From the NCBI GenBank assembly GCA_000403255.2, contig KE159571.1, positions 139,250 through 203,249 on the forward strand: 64,000 nucleotides of DNA. The letters are read 5' to 3'. The translations under genes and the position numbers were made by a program. Numbering within the stretch: the stretch's first letter is position 1; every line of letters starts with the position of its first letter. Shown here in pieces: positions 1-8,370 of the stretch. The DNA comes from Lachnospiraceae bacterium 3-1. Lineage in GTDB: Bacteria > Bacillota > Clostridia > Lachnospirales > Lachnospiraceae. The notes beneath the pieces are model-generated. The model had not been told where the DNA came from, ran no database searches, and was given only the letters and a program-made list of their open reading frames with translations.

Positions 1-465
1 GACTTTGTCAGGCAGATCCATTTGATCGAAACGTTCAAAGGCGCTGGTTTCTTATCCGCCGTATCCCTCATGGGAGAGATTGGAGATTTTTCTGCATTCT
101 CCAAGCCAAAACAGCTTTTTGCTTACTTTGGTCTTGATCCGGCAGTAAAACAATCCGGCAAATTTGAAGGCACAAAAACCCAAATGTCTAAAAGGGGCTC
201 CGCCATAGCCAGGCGGGTGGTCCATACACTGGCTTTACAAAGCATCGGCACATCCCGCACGGGAGAAGCCAAAAATCCGGTTCTGCGTGATTACTACCTC
301 AAAAAATGTGAATCAAAACCCAAACTCGTGGCAATGGGGGCTGTTTCACACAAAGTATGCAACATGATATTTGCAATACTCAGGGACAATAAGCCTTTTG
401 AAATCATTACTCCGCAGGAGCATATCAAAAAACACAATGCTGCTAAATGCGACATAGCCGCATAA
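1..465 (+). CDS. IS110-family transposase, C-terminal part (runs off the left edge)
   Basis: The reading frame is open from the first base, so the gene begins outside the window and only about the last 154 residues are visible. They match the Transposase_20 (IS116/IS110/IS902) C-terminal domain: a GAGFLSAVSLMGEIGD helix-hairpin-like segment, then the typical FAYFGLDPAVKQSG and MSKRGSAIARR stretches that carry the conserved serine used with the N-terminal DEDD residues. IS110 enzymes are site-specific DEDD/serine recombinases that lack classic inverted repeats and, as recently shown, can be guided by a bridge RNA from the element's non-coding end. The bases after the stop would hold such an end, but I cannot locate the element boundary. 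Confidence 0.88.
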   Translation, partial: DFVRQIHLIETFKGAGFLSAVSLMGEIGDFSAFSKPKQLFAYFGLDPAVKQSGKFEGTKTQMSKRGSAIARRVVHTLALQSIGTSRTGEAKNPVLRDYYLKKCESKPKLVAMGAVSHKVCNMIFAILRDNKPFEIITPQEHIKKHNAAKCDIAA

Positions 466-595
466 AATACTGTAAATCCAACGAATCGATATCTTTTGAA
501 AAAATGATATTTTCACCAAGGGGTAAGTGCGCCTTTTTTGCTTTAAAAATAATTTCGATTTTTCTCATTTTGCTATTGACATTTATTAGCTGGAC

Positions 596-2587
596 TTAAA
601 TCCGGAATAATTTTACCTGATTTGCCAATTCCTCCGAAGAAGATGTCAGGCTCTTGGATTCCTCTGCCACATAAGCGCTGTTCTTTGCAATTCCCTTTGC
701 CTGCTCCAGCATATTTTCTGAAGTGGCAAGAATCTCGTCAGAGCTTGCCGCCTGTTCCTCTGATATCGCTGCCACATTTGCTGCTACCTCGTCCACTTCA
801 TTAATCTTTCCAACCATATGCTCAATCATTTCATTGGTTTCCTGTATATTTCCAAAAATCTTTTCAAAAGTATCAATTGCCGTATGGATTAACTCACTGC
901 TCCTTCCAATGTCTTCTGCGCTATCACCAGTCTGGCGCACTGCATCAGATACAAGAGCATTCACCTCATCAATTAGCTTTGAAATATGCTCGGCAAAATC
1001 TGCGCTATTATTGGCCAACGTCCCTATTTCAGAAGCAACCACTGCAAATCCTCGTCCTGCCTCCCCAGCCCTTGCAGCTTCAATGGAAGCATTTAAAGAT
1101 AAGAGATTTGTCTCCTCTGCAATATTTCCAATCATCTGAACAATCGTTACAATCTCTCCTGACGCCTTCCCCACTTTATTTACTGCGGTTTCAAGATTGC
1201 GAATGGAAATTCGGATATTTTCCAGCTCTTCTCCCACACGCTCCATGTCTTTTCTTCCCTTTTGGGATACTTCCACTGTTTCACGCATTTTATTCTCTAC
1301 ATGGTCACTGTCAACCTTCGTATCTGCCACTACTCCTGCCAGTTTCGTTGCATTCTCAGCAATCTCATATACCGAAAGAGAAAGCTGGTCCACCGTCGAA
1401 TTCAATTCACCCATTGATTCTGACTGAATCGTTGCAGCGGATTGCATCTGCCTGGAAACATTGTCGCTGGCATCTGCCTGGGTTCCAAGCTTGTCTGATA
1501 TATCGCCCATAGAAGCAATCATTTCTTTCATGGAATGGATAAACCGTTCTACGCTCCGGCTCATAACCGCAATTTCATCATTTCCTTTACTGCTTACATT
1601 TACTGTAAAATCACCATCTGTCATAGCAGTAATCACCGCTGTCAGCTTCTTCACCGGATTAATCACAATATGAGTGACACGCTCAATCACCAAACACAAA
1701 ACCAAAATGGAAATCACACTGATGATCACCATAATTGTACGCAGCCGGATTAAATCTGCCATAACAACCTCTTTTGGGATATAAGAAACTAAAATCCAGT
1801 CGGTTCCACTCACCTTTTCAAATACGGTCATATTTCCTTCTAAGACAGCAAAATCATAATCCTGGTTAGAAATTTTTTCTCCCACCTTCTGTTGAAAGGC
1901 ATCGCTGCCCTCCTCACCTATTTTCGTAGAAATCAGCGAGCTGTCACGATTTGCAAGAATTGTATTGTCTCTGCCATCCACCAAGAATGATTCCGCTTTT
2001 TTCATTTCGATAAATCCATTTACAATAATGGAAATACGATCGAGAGTCATATCTGCAGAAATGACTTTCGTCTTCCCAGATCCATCATCTAAAATGCCAG
2101 ATGCACTGATGACATTTTCCCCCTGAGAATTTACATAAGCAGATCCCACTGCCATATTTACCCGAGTAAGTCCTTCCTGATACCAGGCGCTTTCCCTGGG
2201 GTCTGCTTCGTTTATCAAGGATTCCGATGCCTGAAACAACATCCCATCTTCGTCCGCAATATGCAAGCCTTGGGGATAATTTGAATTATAATTATAATAA
2301 CTATCCAGAATAATCTGAAGCTGATGTTCCTCTGGTTTCATGTTCTCCAATGCCGTTTTTACTGCCTGGAATGCCTCAATGTTCTCATTCAGCCATCCTT
2401 CTATTTGAGAAGATTGGTTCCCCACGGATGACTGCAAAAGATTCCTAGAATAATTTTCAATAATTCCTGCTGACGTACGGTAAGCGATTAACACCAATAC
2501 AACCATCAACAAAACCACAATCGGCACAATAATTGCTAATAATTTCATTCGAATAGATATAATTCCCTTTTTTTCTTTCTCCTTCAT
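596..2587 (-). CDS. Methyl-accepting chemotaxis protein with extracellular Cache domain
   Basis: A transmembrane chemoreceptor of about 663 residues. A short cytoplasmic tail is followed by a membrane helix (about residues 14-36), an extracellular dCache-like sensor (about 40-280, containing a DPRESAWYQEGL segment), a second membrane helix (about 285-301), a HAMP domain and a long cytoplasmic MCP signalling helix. The signalling tip is clear: AEETNLLSLNASIEAARAGE followed by GRGFAVVASEIGTLA, the region that docks CheA and CheW. The ATG at 2587 is preferred to a GTG six bases earlier because AAGGAAGGG lies five bases upstream of it. No che genes are nearby, so it presumably serves an array encoded elsewhere. 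The ligand cannot be told from the sequence. Confidence 0.93.
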   Translation of the reverse strand: MKEKEKKGIISIRMKLLAIIVPIVVLLMVVLVLIAYRTSAGIIENYSRNLLQSSVGNQSSQIEGWLNENIEAFQAVKTALENMKPEEHQLQIILDSYYNYNSNYPQGLHIADEDGMLFQASESLINEADPRESAWYQEGLTRVNMAVGSAYVNSQGENVISASGILDDGSGKTKVISADMTLDRISIIVNGFIEMKKAESFLVDGRDNTILANRDSSLISTKIGEEGSDAFQQKVGEKISNQDYDFAVLEGNMTVFEKVSGTDWILVSYIPKEVVMADLIRLRTIMVIISVISILVLCLVIERVTHIVINPVKKLTAVITAMTDGDFTVNVSSKGNDEIAVMSRSVERFIHSMKEMIASMGDISDKLGTQADASDNVSRQMQSAATIQSESMGELNSTVDQLSLSVYEIAENATKLAGVVADTKVDSDHVENKMRETVEVSQKGRKDMERVGEELENIRISIRNLETAVNKVGKASGEIVTIVQMIGNIAEETNLLSLNASIEAARAGEAGRGFAVVASEIGTLANNSADFAEHISKLIDEVNALVSDAVRQTGDSAEDIGRSSELIHTAIDTFEKIFGNIQETNEMIEHMVGKINEVDEVAANVAAISEEQAASSDEILATSENMLEQAKGIAKNSAYVAEESKSLTSSSEELANQVKLFRI

Positions 2588-2700
2588 GAACACCCTTCCT
2601 TTTTCTTTCTGATACAGCAGATTTACTATTCTTCTATTCTATTATGTTTCAGCAAATTATACAAGAAAAGATTCAAAATTCGAGTATTTTTTTACAAAAG

Positions 2701-2891
2701 AACAAAGTGGGCAAGCCCACTGAGGCTCCCCTAACCCCTCACTCATGAGGGGCTTGGACACTTTGCTGCGCCGAGCGCGGTCACCCAGTGACATCTTCTA
2801 TTCGCACGAGTATGCATATTATTTTTATCTTATAGGAAAGCCATGGACTTTAATACTTTACAGTAACACGGTCTTTCCTATAAGATAAAAA
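2701..2891 (+). repeat. Structured intergenic repeat, copy A (about 190 bp)
   Basis: This block is about 88% identical by eye to 53717-53908. It contains a perfect 19-bp inverted repeat (2822-2840 and 2873-2891, AGGAAAG-type arms) and several short stems: GTGGGC/GCCCAC, CCTCA/TGAGG and GTCAC/GTGAC. There is no convincing ORF. Its right end overlaps the T-tract of the rubrerythrin terminator, so on the minus strand the repeat begins directly after that hairpin. A non-autonomous mobile element or a structured RNA is possible. Confidence 0.8.
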
Positions 2892-2912
2892 GAGCAGCCT
2901 TACGGCTGCTCT
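2891..2912 (-). terminator. Intrinsic terminator of the rubrerythrin gene
   Basis: A 9-bp perfect hairpin, AGAGCAGCC/GGCTGCTCT with a 4-base loop, is followed on the minus strand by TTTTTATC. It lies about 40 bases after the rubrerythrin stop codon. The U-tract is shared with the end of the repeat. Confidence 0.85.
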
Positions 2913-2954
2913 GTATCAAAGGAAAAATCCACCATTTTGATCTTGTATTTGACT

Positions 2955-3494
2955 TTAATAGTTCTCTGCTTTCACCTGGAAGTAAGACTGGGGATGTGCA
3001 CAAACCGGACACACTTCTGGCGCTTCCTTTCCAATGCAAATATGTCCGCAGTTGCTGCACTGCCAGATTACATCCCCTTCCTTAGAAAATACCTTTTTGC
3101 CAGTTACATTATCCAAAAGCTTACGGTATCTTTCTTCATGTTCTTTTTCTATCTTAGCAACACCTTCGAACAATTCTGCAATATGGTCAAAGCCTTCTTC
3201 CCTTGCTTCTTTTGCGAACTGGGCATACATATCCGTCCATTCGTAATTTTCCCCATCAGCCGCAGCCTTCAAATTCTCTTCTGTGGTTCCAACACCATCA
3301 TTCAACAGCTTGTACCACATCTTTGCATGCTCTTTCTCATTTGCCGCAGTTTCTTCAAAAATATTGGCAATCTGCACATATCCATCCTTTTTTGCTTTGC
3401 TGGCAAAATAACTGTACTTATTTCTTGCCATGGATTCTCCGGCAAATGCCGCTTCTAAATTCTTTTGCGTTTTTGTTCCTTTCAAATCTGCCAT
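2955..3494 (-). CDS. rbr: Rubrerythrin
   Basis: A 179-residue non-haem iron protein that reduces hydrogen peroxide in anaerobes, using electrons from rubredoxin or NADH:rubredoxin oxidoreductase. The N-terminal four-helix bundle has the di-iron ligand pattern (E20, E53-x2-H56 and a second E-H pair near 118-119). The C-terminus is a rubredoxin-like knuckle with CSNC at 146-149 and CPVC at 162-165. The ATG at 3494 has GGGAGG eight bases upstream, so the seven extra in-frame residues before it are probably not translated. It appears to be monocistronic with its own terminator, and acts in the cytoplasm against oxidative stress. Confidence 0.96.
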   Translation of the reverse strand: MADLKGTKTQKNLEAAFAGESMARNKYSYFASKAKKDGYVQIANIFEETAANEKEHAKMWYKLLNDGVGTTEENLKAAADGENYEWTDMYAQFAKEAREEGFDHIAELFEGVAKIEKEHEERYRKLLDNVTGKKVFSKEGDVIWQCSNCGHICIGKEAPEVCPVCAHPQSYFQVKAENY

Positions 3495-3654
3495 ACGGTT
3501 TTCCTCCCTATACATTTCAAATCTTCTGGTGTATCTACCTCTCCACTTTACCCTTTTTTCCTATTCCTGTCAATTGGAACAAAACACATTACTCCACATC
3601 ATAACATGACTCTTTTGGCTGCTGCATCCGTTTTTGGTATGTCCATGTCAGCAA

Positions 3655-4515
3655 TTATCCCCTATTTGCTTTTCCTACACTGTTACATACTTCCATCTTT
3701 CCCTTTACATATTCCTTAACATATTTCCTTCCACAAGCATTATACTTTTTAGGGTCTATCGTATCTGGAGCTGCATCTAAAATCTCTTTCACGCCGTTGG
3801 AAAATGCAATTCTCAGATCCGTGGCATAATTCACTTTACAGATGCCCCGCTTAATACATTCCCTTACTGCATCATCTGGAACACCGGAGGTTCCATGCAG
3901 TACTAGGGGAATTGACACCACTTCCCGTATCTCACTCAAACGGTTCACATCCAGCTTGGGCGTTCCCTGATACACGCCATGAGCTGTCCCAATTGCAACT
4001 GCCAGCGAATCGATTCCTGTAGCCTTTACAAACTCTGCCGCCTCAGAAGGTACTGTGTATCCGCCTCCTTCTCCGCCATCCAAATCATCCTCTTTGCCTC
4101 CCACTTTTCCAAGCTCTGCCTCCACCGGCACATGAGATGGGCGGCAAGCGTCAACCACTGCTTTTGTCACTGCTATATTTTCTTCAAAGCTGTCATGGGA
4201 ACCATCTATCATAATGGATGTATAACCCACCCGCAATGCGCGCATGGCTAACTCAAAGCTGTTTCCATGGTCAAGATGCATTGCAACTGGAACACTTGCA
4301 TTTTCTGCTGCCACCTTTGCATTCGCATAAAAGAAATCTAAATCGGCATATTTTACGGTAGAAGGTGTGGTTTGCAGGATAACTGGTGACTGCAGCTCTT
4401 CTGCCGCTGCTACCACTGCCTGTACCATTTCCATATTTTCCACATTAAATGCTCCTACTGCATAGCCGCCTTTTTGTGCGTCTAACAATAATTGTTTTGT
4501 TGTTACCAATGCCAT
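3655..4515 (-). CDS. fba: Class II fructose-bisphosphate aldolase (GatY/KbaY/Fba type)
   Basis: A 286-residue zinc-dependent aldolase that splits a ketohexose bisphosphate into dihydroxyacetone phosphate and glyceraldehyde 3-phosphate. The catalytic and zinc residues are visible: HLDHG (D82, H83), E134, AHGVY (H179) and VLHGTSG (H207), along with the phosphate-binding NYATDL segment. It is the last gene of a PTS operon, 33 bases behind the EIIBCA gene. With 1-phosphofructokinase and the permease it would take imported fructose all the way to triose phosphates. A tagatose-bisphosphate specificity cannot be excluded, since GatY/KbaY enzymes share these motifs. Confidence 0.93.
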   Translation of the reverse strand: MALVTTKQLLLDAQKGGYAVGAFNVENMEMVQAVVAAAEELQSPVILQTTPSTVKYADLDFFYANAKVAAENASVPVAMHLDHGNSFELAMRALRVGYTSIMIDGSHDSFEENIAVTKAVVDACRPSHVPVEAELGKVGGKEDDLDGGEGGGYTVPSEAAEFVKATGIDSLAVAIGTAHGVYQGTPKLDVNRLSEIREVVSIPLVLHGTSGVPDDAVRECIKRGICKVNYATDLRIAFSNGVKEILDAAPDTIDPKKYNACGRKYVKEYVKGKMEVCNSVGKANRG

Positions 4516-4548
4516 AGCAACTTCCTCCTCATTTCCCGATTAGTTATT

Positions 4549-6423
4549 TTACTTTTCTAACAAGCGGATAATTTCTTCCTTGGTCTTTGCATTCATCAGG
4601 CTGTCAACAAATTCCTCATGCATTAATTTTCCTGATAATTCTGCCAGTGTCTTCAAATGCAGGTCTCCGCCAGCTTCACTTGTTGCGATCATAAATACCA
4701 TATGCGCTGGCTTGCCATCCTCAGAGGCAAAATCAAATCCTTCTTTGGAGATCCCTACTGCTACCCTTGGAACCTTCACTGCGCTTGTCTTTGCATGGGG
4801 AATCGCAATTCCCATGCCCATTCCTGTTGTTGACATTTCTTCTCTCTCATAAATCGCTTTTTTAAACTTTGCTTTATCTATAAGGGTTCCATCTTTCTCA
4901 AGTAAAGACGACATTTCCTCAATTACTTCATCTTTGGTTTTGCCTTTTACCTGTAAGGTAACTGTATTTACATGATACAGGCTCTTTGAGGTTTCCATCT
5001 CTGTCCTAGCTGTTTGCACCGCATTTCCTACACTTGCAGCCTCAGCAATTTCCTCATGCACCTTTGGCGTCACCAGAACATACAATACAGCTCCTACTGC
5101 GGAACCTGCCAAAATACATCCAACCCACAGCAAAGGTTTATTTACCAATCCAAGAATCAAAAATCCGCCATGGGGTGCAGGCACTTCGATTTTCATCATA
5201 TAAGACAATACTGCTGATATAGAAGAACCAACCATCAACACTGGAATTACCTTCAATGGATTTTTTGCTGCAAAGGGAATCGCTCCTTCTGTAATGTGTG
5301 TACATCCAAGCACATAGTTTATCAAGCCTGCCGCTCTGTCATCTTTGGTAAAACGGTTTTTGTTAAAAGTAGCTGCCAGCGCAATGATCAATGGCGGTGT
5401 AATGCAGGCTGCGGAAACTCCTGCCATAAACAGATAATTTCCCTGTCCCAAAAGCATGGTTCCTGTTACATAAGCTGCCTTATTTACCGGGCCACCCATA
5501 TCAAATGCAGACATACATCCAACTACAACTCCAAGTAGAATTGGACTGGAATTCTGAAGATTGATTAAGAAATCCATCATCAGGTTATTGAGCGCTGAGC
5601 AAGGACCTCCCAGCAATACCATAACGGCTCCAGTAACCCCTACGGATACAATAGGTATCATAAAAATTGACTTTAATCCCTCTAACTGCCTTGGCATTTT
5701 CTGAAAAGCCTTGATAAGGAAGAGTACAAAATATCCTGCTAAAAATCCGCCGATAATACCTCCGATAAATCCTGACCCTGTTTCAGATGCGATCATTCCT
5801 GCAACCAAGCCCGCTAACATACCAGGTCTTCCTGAAATGGACTGGGCAATAAATGCTGTCAATACCGGAACCATCAAGCCCATGGAATATCCGCCAATTG
5901 ATTTTATCAATGCGGCAATTTCATTGTACTGGGTTGATTCTGGATCAAAAGAATAAATTCCCCATAAAAATGAAATGGCAGTTAAAACACCTCCTGCAAC
6001 CACAAGGGGCAGCATATGAGACACACCATTCATCAAATGTTTGTAAATCTGACGCCCAAAGGATAACTCCTCTTGCTCCTCTTTTCTTTGTGCTGTACTT
6101 CCCTGTCTAATGTGTACATTTCCATCCATACATCTTTGTATCAGTTCCCTGGCCTTGTTAATGCCGTCTGCAACGGAAACCTCTAAAACTGGCTTTCCGT
6201 TAAAACGGTCCAAATCCACATTTTTATCACATGCCACAATAATGGCATCCGCTTCCTGAATATCCTTTGCTGTCAGGGCATTTTCTACTCCAATTGCTCC
6301 ATTTGTCTCAACCTTTATTTCACATCCTAATTCCGCAGCAGCTTTCTTTAACGCTTCCTCTGCCATAAATGTATGTGCAATCCCGGTGGGACATCCGGTA
6401 ACGCCTAATATCTTCTTTGCCAT
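4549..6423 (-). CDS. fruA: PTS fructose-type transporter, EIIBCA fusion
   Basis: A 624-residue three-domain permease. The N-terminal EIIB (1 to about 100) has the phosphocysteine C11 in GVTGCPTGIAHT. The central EIIC (about 125-465) is a series of hydrophobic segments typical of the fructose family. The C-terminal EIIA (about 480-624) has the phosphohistidine H543 in GIAIPHAKT. It imports the sugar and phosphorylates it at C1 using phosphate passed from HPr. The gene ends 33 bases before the aldolase and starts 4 bases after the 1-phosphofructokinase stop, so the three genes are one transcription unit. The domain order B-C-A differs from the A-B-C order of many Firmicutes FruA proteins. Confidence 0.95.
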   Translation of the reverse strand: MAKKILGVTGCPTGIAHTFMAEEALKKAAAELGCEIKVETNGAIGVENALTAKDIQEADAIIVACDKNVDLDRFNGKPVLEVSVADGINKARELIQRCMDGNVHIRQGSTAQRKEEQEELSFGRQIYKHLMNGVSHMLPLVVAGGVLTAISFLWGIYSFDPESTQYNEIAALIKSIGGYSMGLMVPVLTAFIAQSISGRPGMLAGLVAGMIASETGSGFIGGIIGGFLAGYFVLFLIKAFQKMPRQLEGLKSIFMIPIVSVGVTGAVMVLLGGPCSALNNLMMDFLINLQNSSPILLGVVVGCMSAFDMGGPVNKAAYVTGTMLLGQGNYLFMAGVSAACITPPLIIALAATFNKNRFTKDDRAAGLINYVLGCTHITEGAIPFAAKNPLKVIPVLMVGSSISAVLSYMMKIEVPAPHGGFLILGLVNKPLLWVGCILAGSAVGAVLYVLVTPKVHEEIAEAASVGNAVQTARTEMETSKSLYHVNTVTLQVKGKTKDEVIEEMSSLLEKDGTLIDKAKFKKAIYEREEMSTTGMGMGIAIPHAKTSAVKVPRVAVGISKEGFDFASEDGKPAHMVFMIATSEAGGDLHLKTLAELSGKLMHEEFVDSLMNAKTKEEIIRLLEK

Positions 6424-6427
6424 TTTT

Positions 6428-7348
6428 CTATCTCACCTTTCTAACCTCTATATTCTTCATATAGGCTTCCACGTTTTTCAAATCTCCAATCGCATCACTC
6501 TCTGCAACATTTGCTCCAGTGGCGGCTGATTTTTTCAAAGCCTCCTCTATCCCCTCTGGATGCTCCAGCCAAACGCTCATAAATGCTGCAAGGGCAGAAT
6601 CCCCTGCACAAGCGGAGCTTCGCAGTTGAACCGGCTGTGCACTTGCATAGTAGATTGCTTCACCATTGGAAAAATATGATCCATGCGCTCCAAGTGTCAG
6701 TAATATATTCTGCGCGCCTTTTTCATGTAATACGTCCATAATTTCCCCAATATTTTCCCCACCCCCAACAGTAAGCCCAAAAATTTCTTCCAGCTCTTCG
6801 TCGTTTGGTTTTATCAAATATGGACGATATTCTAGCAGCTCTTTCAATTTCGGAGCGCTGATATCTAAAATCACTTTTACTTTTTTCTCTGCGCAAATAG
6901 ACAAAATTTCCTCATAATACTCTGGTGTAATTCCTTTGGGCAGGCTGCCGCTTATGGATAAATATTCCATATCTGTAAGGCTACGGAGCTGTTCTAACAT
7001 TTGTGTCTGATTTTCTTTTGTCACCAGGGAACCTTCATTCACAAACTTGAACTCCTGTGTACCGTCATTTAAAAAAATATTAATTCTTGTAGTATCCTCT
7101 ACCATGACTGGCAACACTTCTATTCCTTTTTTCTGGGACTCGCTTACGATATAATCCCCTGAGAATCCACCAAAAAAACCAAGTATTCTGGATGGCACCC
7201 CGAAATGATTCAGCACGAAGCTTACATTCAACCCTTTTCCATTTGGCGTATAGACTGTATCAAAGGTACGATTCACTGCCCCTGGAACAATTCCTCGAGT
7301 TGAAACATTCATATCGATTGCTGGATTTGTTGTTAATGTATACAGCAT
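6428..7348 (-). CDS. fruK: 1-phosphofructokinase (PfkB family)
   Basis: A 306-residue sugar-phosphate kinase that adds the second phosphate to fructose 1-phosphate (or a related ketohexose phosphate). The N-terminus, TLTTNPAIDMN, and the GKGLNVS segment are characteristic of the FruK/LacC branch. Near residue 250 the catalytic motif reads CAGDS where most members have GAGDS. The start has a strong GGAGGAGGAG site just upstream. It is the first gene of the kinase-permease-aldolase operon and is preceded by the RpiR regulator gene with a terminator between them. Confidence 0.92.
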   Translation of the reverse strand: MLYTLTTNPAIDMNVSTRGIVPGAVNRTFDTVYTPNGKGLNVSFVLNHFGVPSRILGFFGGFSGDYIVSESQKKGIEVLPVMVEDTTRINIFLNDGTQEFKFVNEGSLVTKENQTQMLEQLRSLTDMEYLSISGSLPKGITPEYYEEILSICAEKKVKVILDISAPKLKELLEYRPYLIKPNDEELEEIFGLTVGGGENIGEIMDVLHEKGAQNILLTLGAHGSYFSNGEAIYYASAQPVQLRSSACAGDSALAAFMSVWLEHPEGIEEALKKSAATGANVAESDAIGDLKNVEAYMKNIEVRKVR

Positions 7349-7394
7349 CTCTCTCCTCCTCCTGTTTTGATGGCTTCATTTTACAATAAAAAAA

Positions 7395-7442
7395 GATGAA
7401 AATCTTTTCCAAAATTGAAAACAGATTTCATCCTTTCTAAGC
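7395..7442 (-). terminator. Terminator or attenuator between rpiR and fruK
   Basis: On the minus strand an AT-rich stem, GATGAAATCT pairing with AGATTTTCATC, is followed by seven T residues. It lies 8 bases after the RpiR stop and about 45 bases before the fruK start. The same dyad could also serve as the operator for the RpiR protein, because it is the only palindrome in this gap. Confidence 0.6.
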
Positions 7443-7449
7443 ATAGATG

Positions 7450-8190
7450 CTATTCATATGATGTTAAATAATCTATAATTAATCTCGCCATAATTTGAAG
7501 GGGTACTCTGGAGGACACTTCAAAATCTTTGATTGCCTTATGACTATGCCGAAACCCTACCAGGCTGCAGGCGGATAATTCCAGCAAGGGTGATTGGTCG
7601 TTGCAACAACAGGTAAGCACTTTTGCTCCGCACAAATTTGCATTTTTGGAAGACTCAATCAATTCTTCTGTCATGCCGTTCAGTGAAAAATTAAAAATCA
7701 CCTCATCTGCCCTAAGCCGCTTTGTCTTATTTCTCATAATATTGGGATCCCGGACTGCCATTGCATTATAATCCAGCAATTGCAATTTTAAAGCAAATTC
7801 TTCAGCCACATATTCGGTAAGTCCTCTCCCAAATACAAAAATCCGGCTTGCTTCTTTGATACATTTTATAATTTCCAATATCCCTGAAACTGATATATGC
7901 TCAATCACCTGCTGGGCCTCTACCAAGGATTTATTCATTACTTCGCCCATATTCTGGATATCCTTTTCTTCCGCCTTTACCGTTAAGCGATATCGGAGCT
8001 CATGGAATCCATTGAGCCCACATTTTCGTATGGCACGTGATACGGTAGATGGGGAAGAAAACGTATCAAATGCAATTTCAACAATGGACAATTCCGACAT
8101 CCGCTCTTCATTTTCATTGATAAACCGGACAATCTCTAATTCTGTCTTAGACAAACATTCTGTTATACCTTTGTTCAATTCTATCAGCAT
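7450..8190 (-). CDS. RpiR/MurR-family transcriptional regulator
   Basis: A regulator of about 246 residues with an N-terminal HTH_6 domain (roughly 1-80, containing SSPSTVSRAIRKCGLNGF, the recognition helix region of the family) and a C-terminal SIS sugar-phosphate-binding domain (about 100-230, with FVFGRGLTEY). The ATG at 8190 is chosen because GGAGG stands six bases upstream; two earlier in-frame starts have poorer sites. It lies directly upstream of, and in line with, the fructose-type PTS operon, so it most likely controls that operon in response to a phosphorylated sugar. Whether it activates or represses is not visible. Confidence 0.9.
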   Translation of the reverse strand: MLIELNKGITECLSKTELEIVRFINENEERMSELSIVEIAFDTFSSPSTVSRAIRKCGLNGFHELRYRLTVKAEEKDIQNMGEVMNKSLVEAQQVIEHISVSGILEIIKCIKEASRIFVFGRGLTEYVAEEFALKLQLLDYNAMAVRDPNIMRNKTKRLRADEVIFNFSLNGMTEELIESSKNANLCGAKVLTCCCNDQSPLLELSACSLVGFRHSHKAIKDFEVSSRVPLQIMARLIIDYLTSYE

Positions 8191-8276
8191 AGGCATCCTC
8201 CGCTTTCCCCTCATATATCCCTTATCATTCTTATTATACAACATAGCATTTGTATTTTACAGAAAAATATAACAAA

Positions 8277-8319
8277 GGCTTCTCGAAGATTTATATCCTC
8301 CGAAAAGCCCTGGTTTTCA
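8277..8319 (-). terminator. Probable terminator after the SpoIID-like gene
   Basis: GGCTTTTCG pairs with CGAGAAGCC (one G-T wobble) around a 25-base loop. On the minus strand it is followed by TTTGTTATATTTTT. It lies about 50 bases beyond the stop of the gene ending at 8371. The T-tract is interrupted, so it may be weak. Confidence 0.5.
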
Positions 8320-8370
8320 CTTTTTCTAGTATTAAGCAATAATTATTCTCACAGCCCTTTTGCTATGCTG

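Noticed and set aside
877-1512. A 211-codon plus-strand frame inside the first chemoreceptor gene
   Set aside because: It is an antisense frame of a clear MCP coding sequence; its His/Leu/Gln-rich composition is typical of such shadows.
7395-7442. A separate promoter for fruK inside the rpiR-fruK gap
   Set aside because: No pair of hexamers at proper spacing could be found. The dyad with seven T residues is better explained as a terminator or operator.
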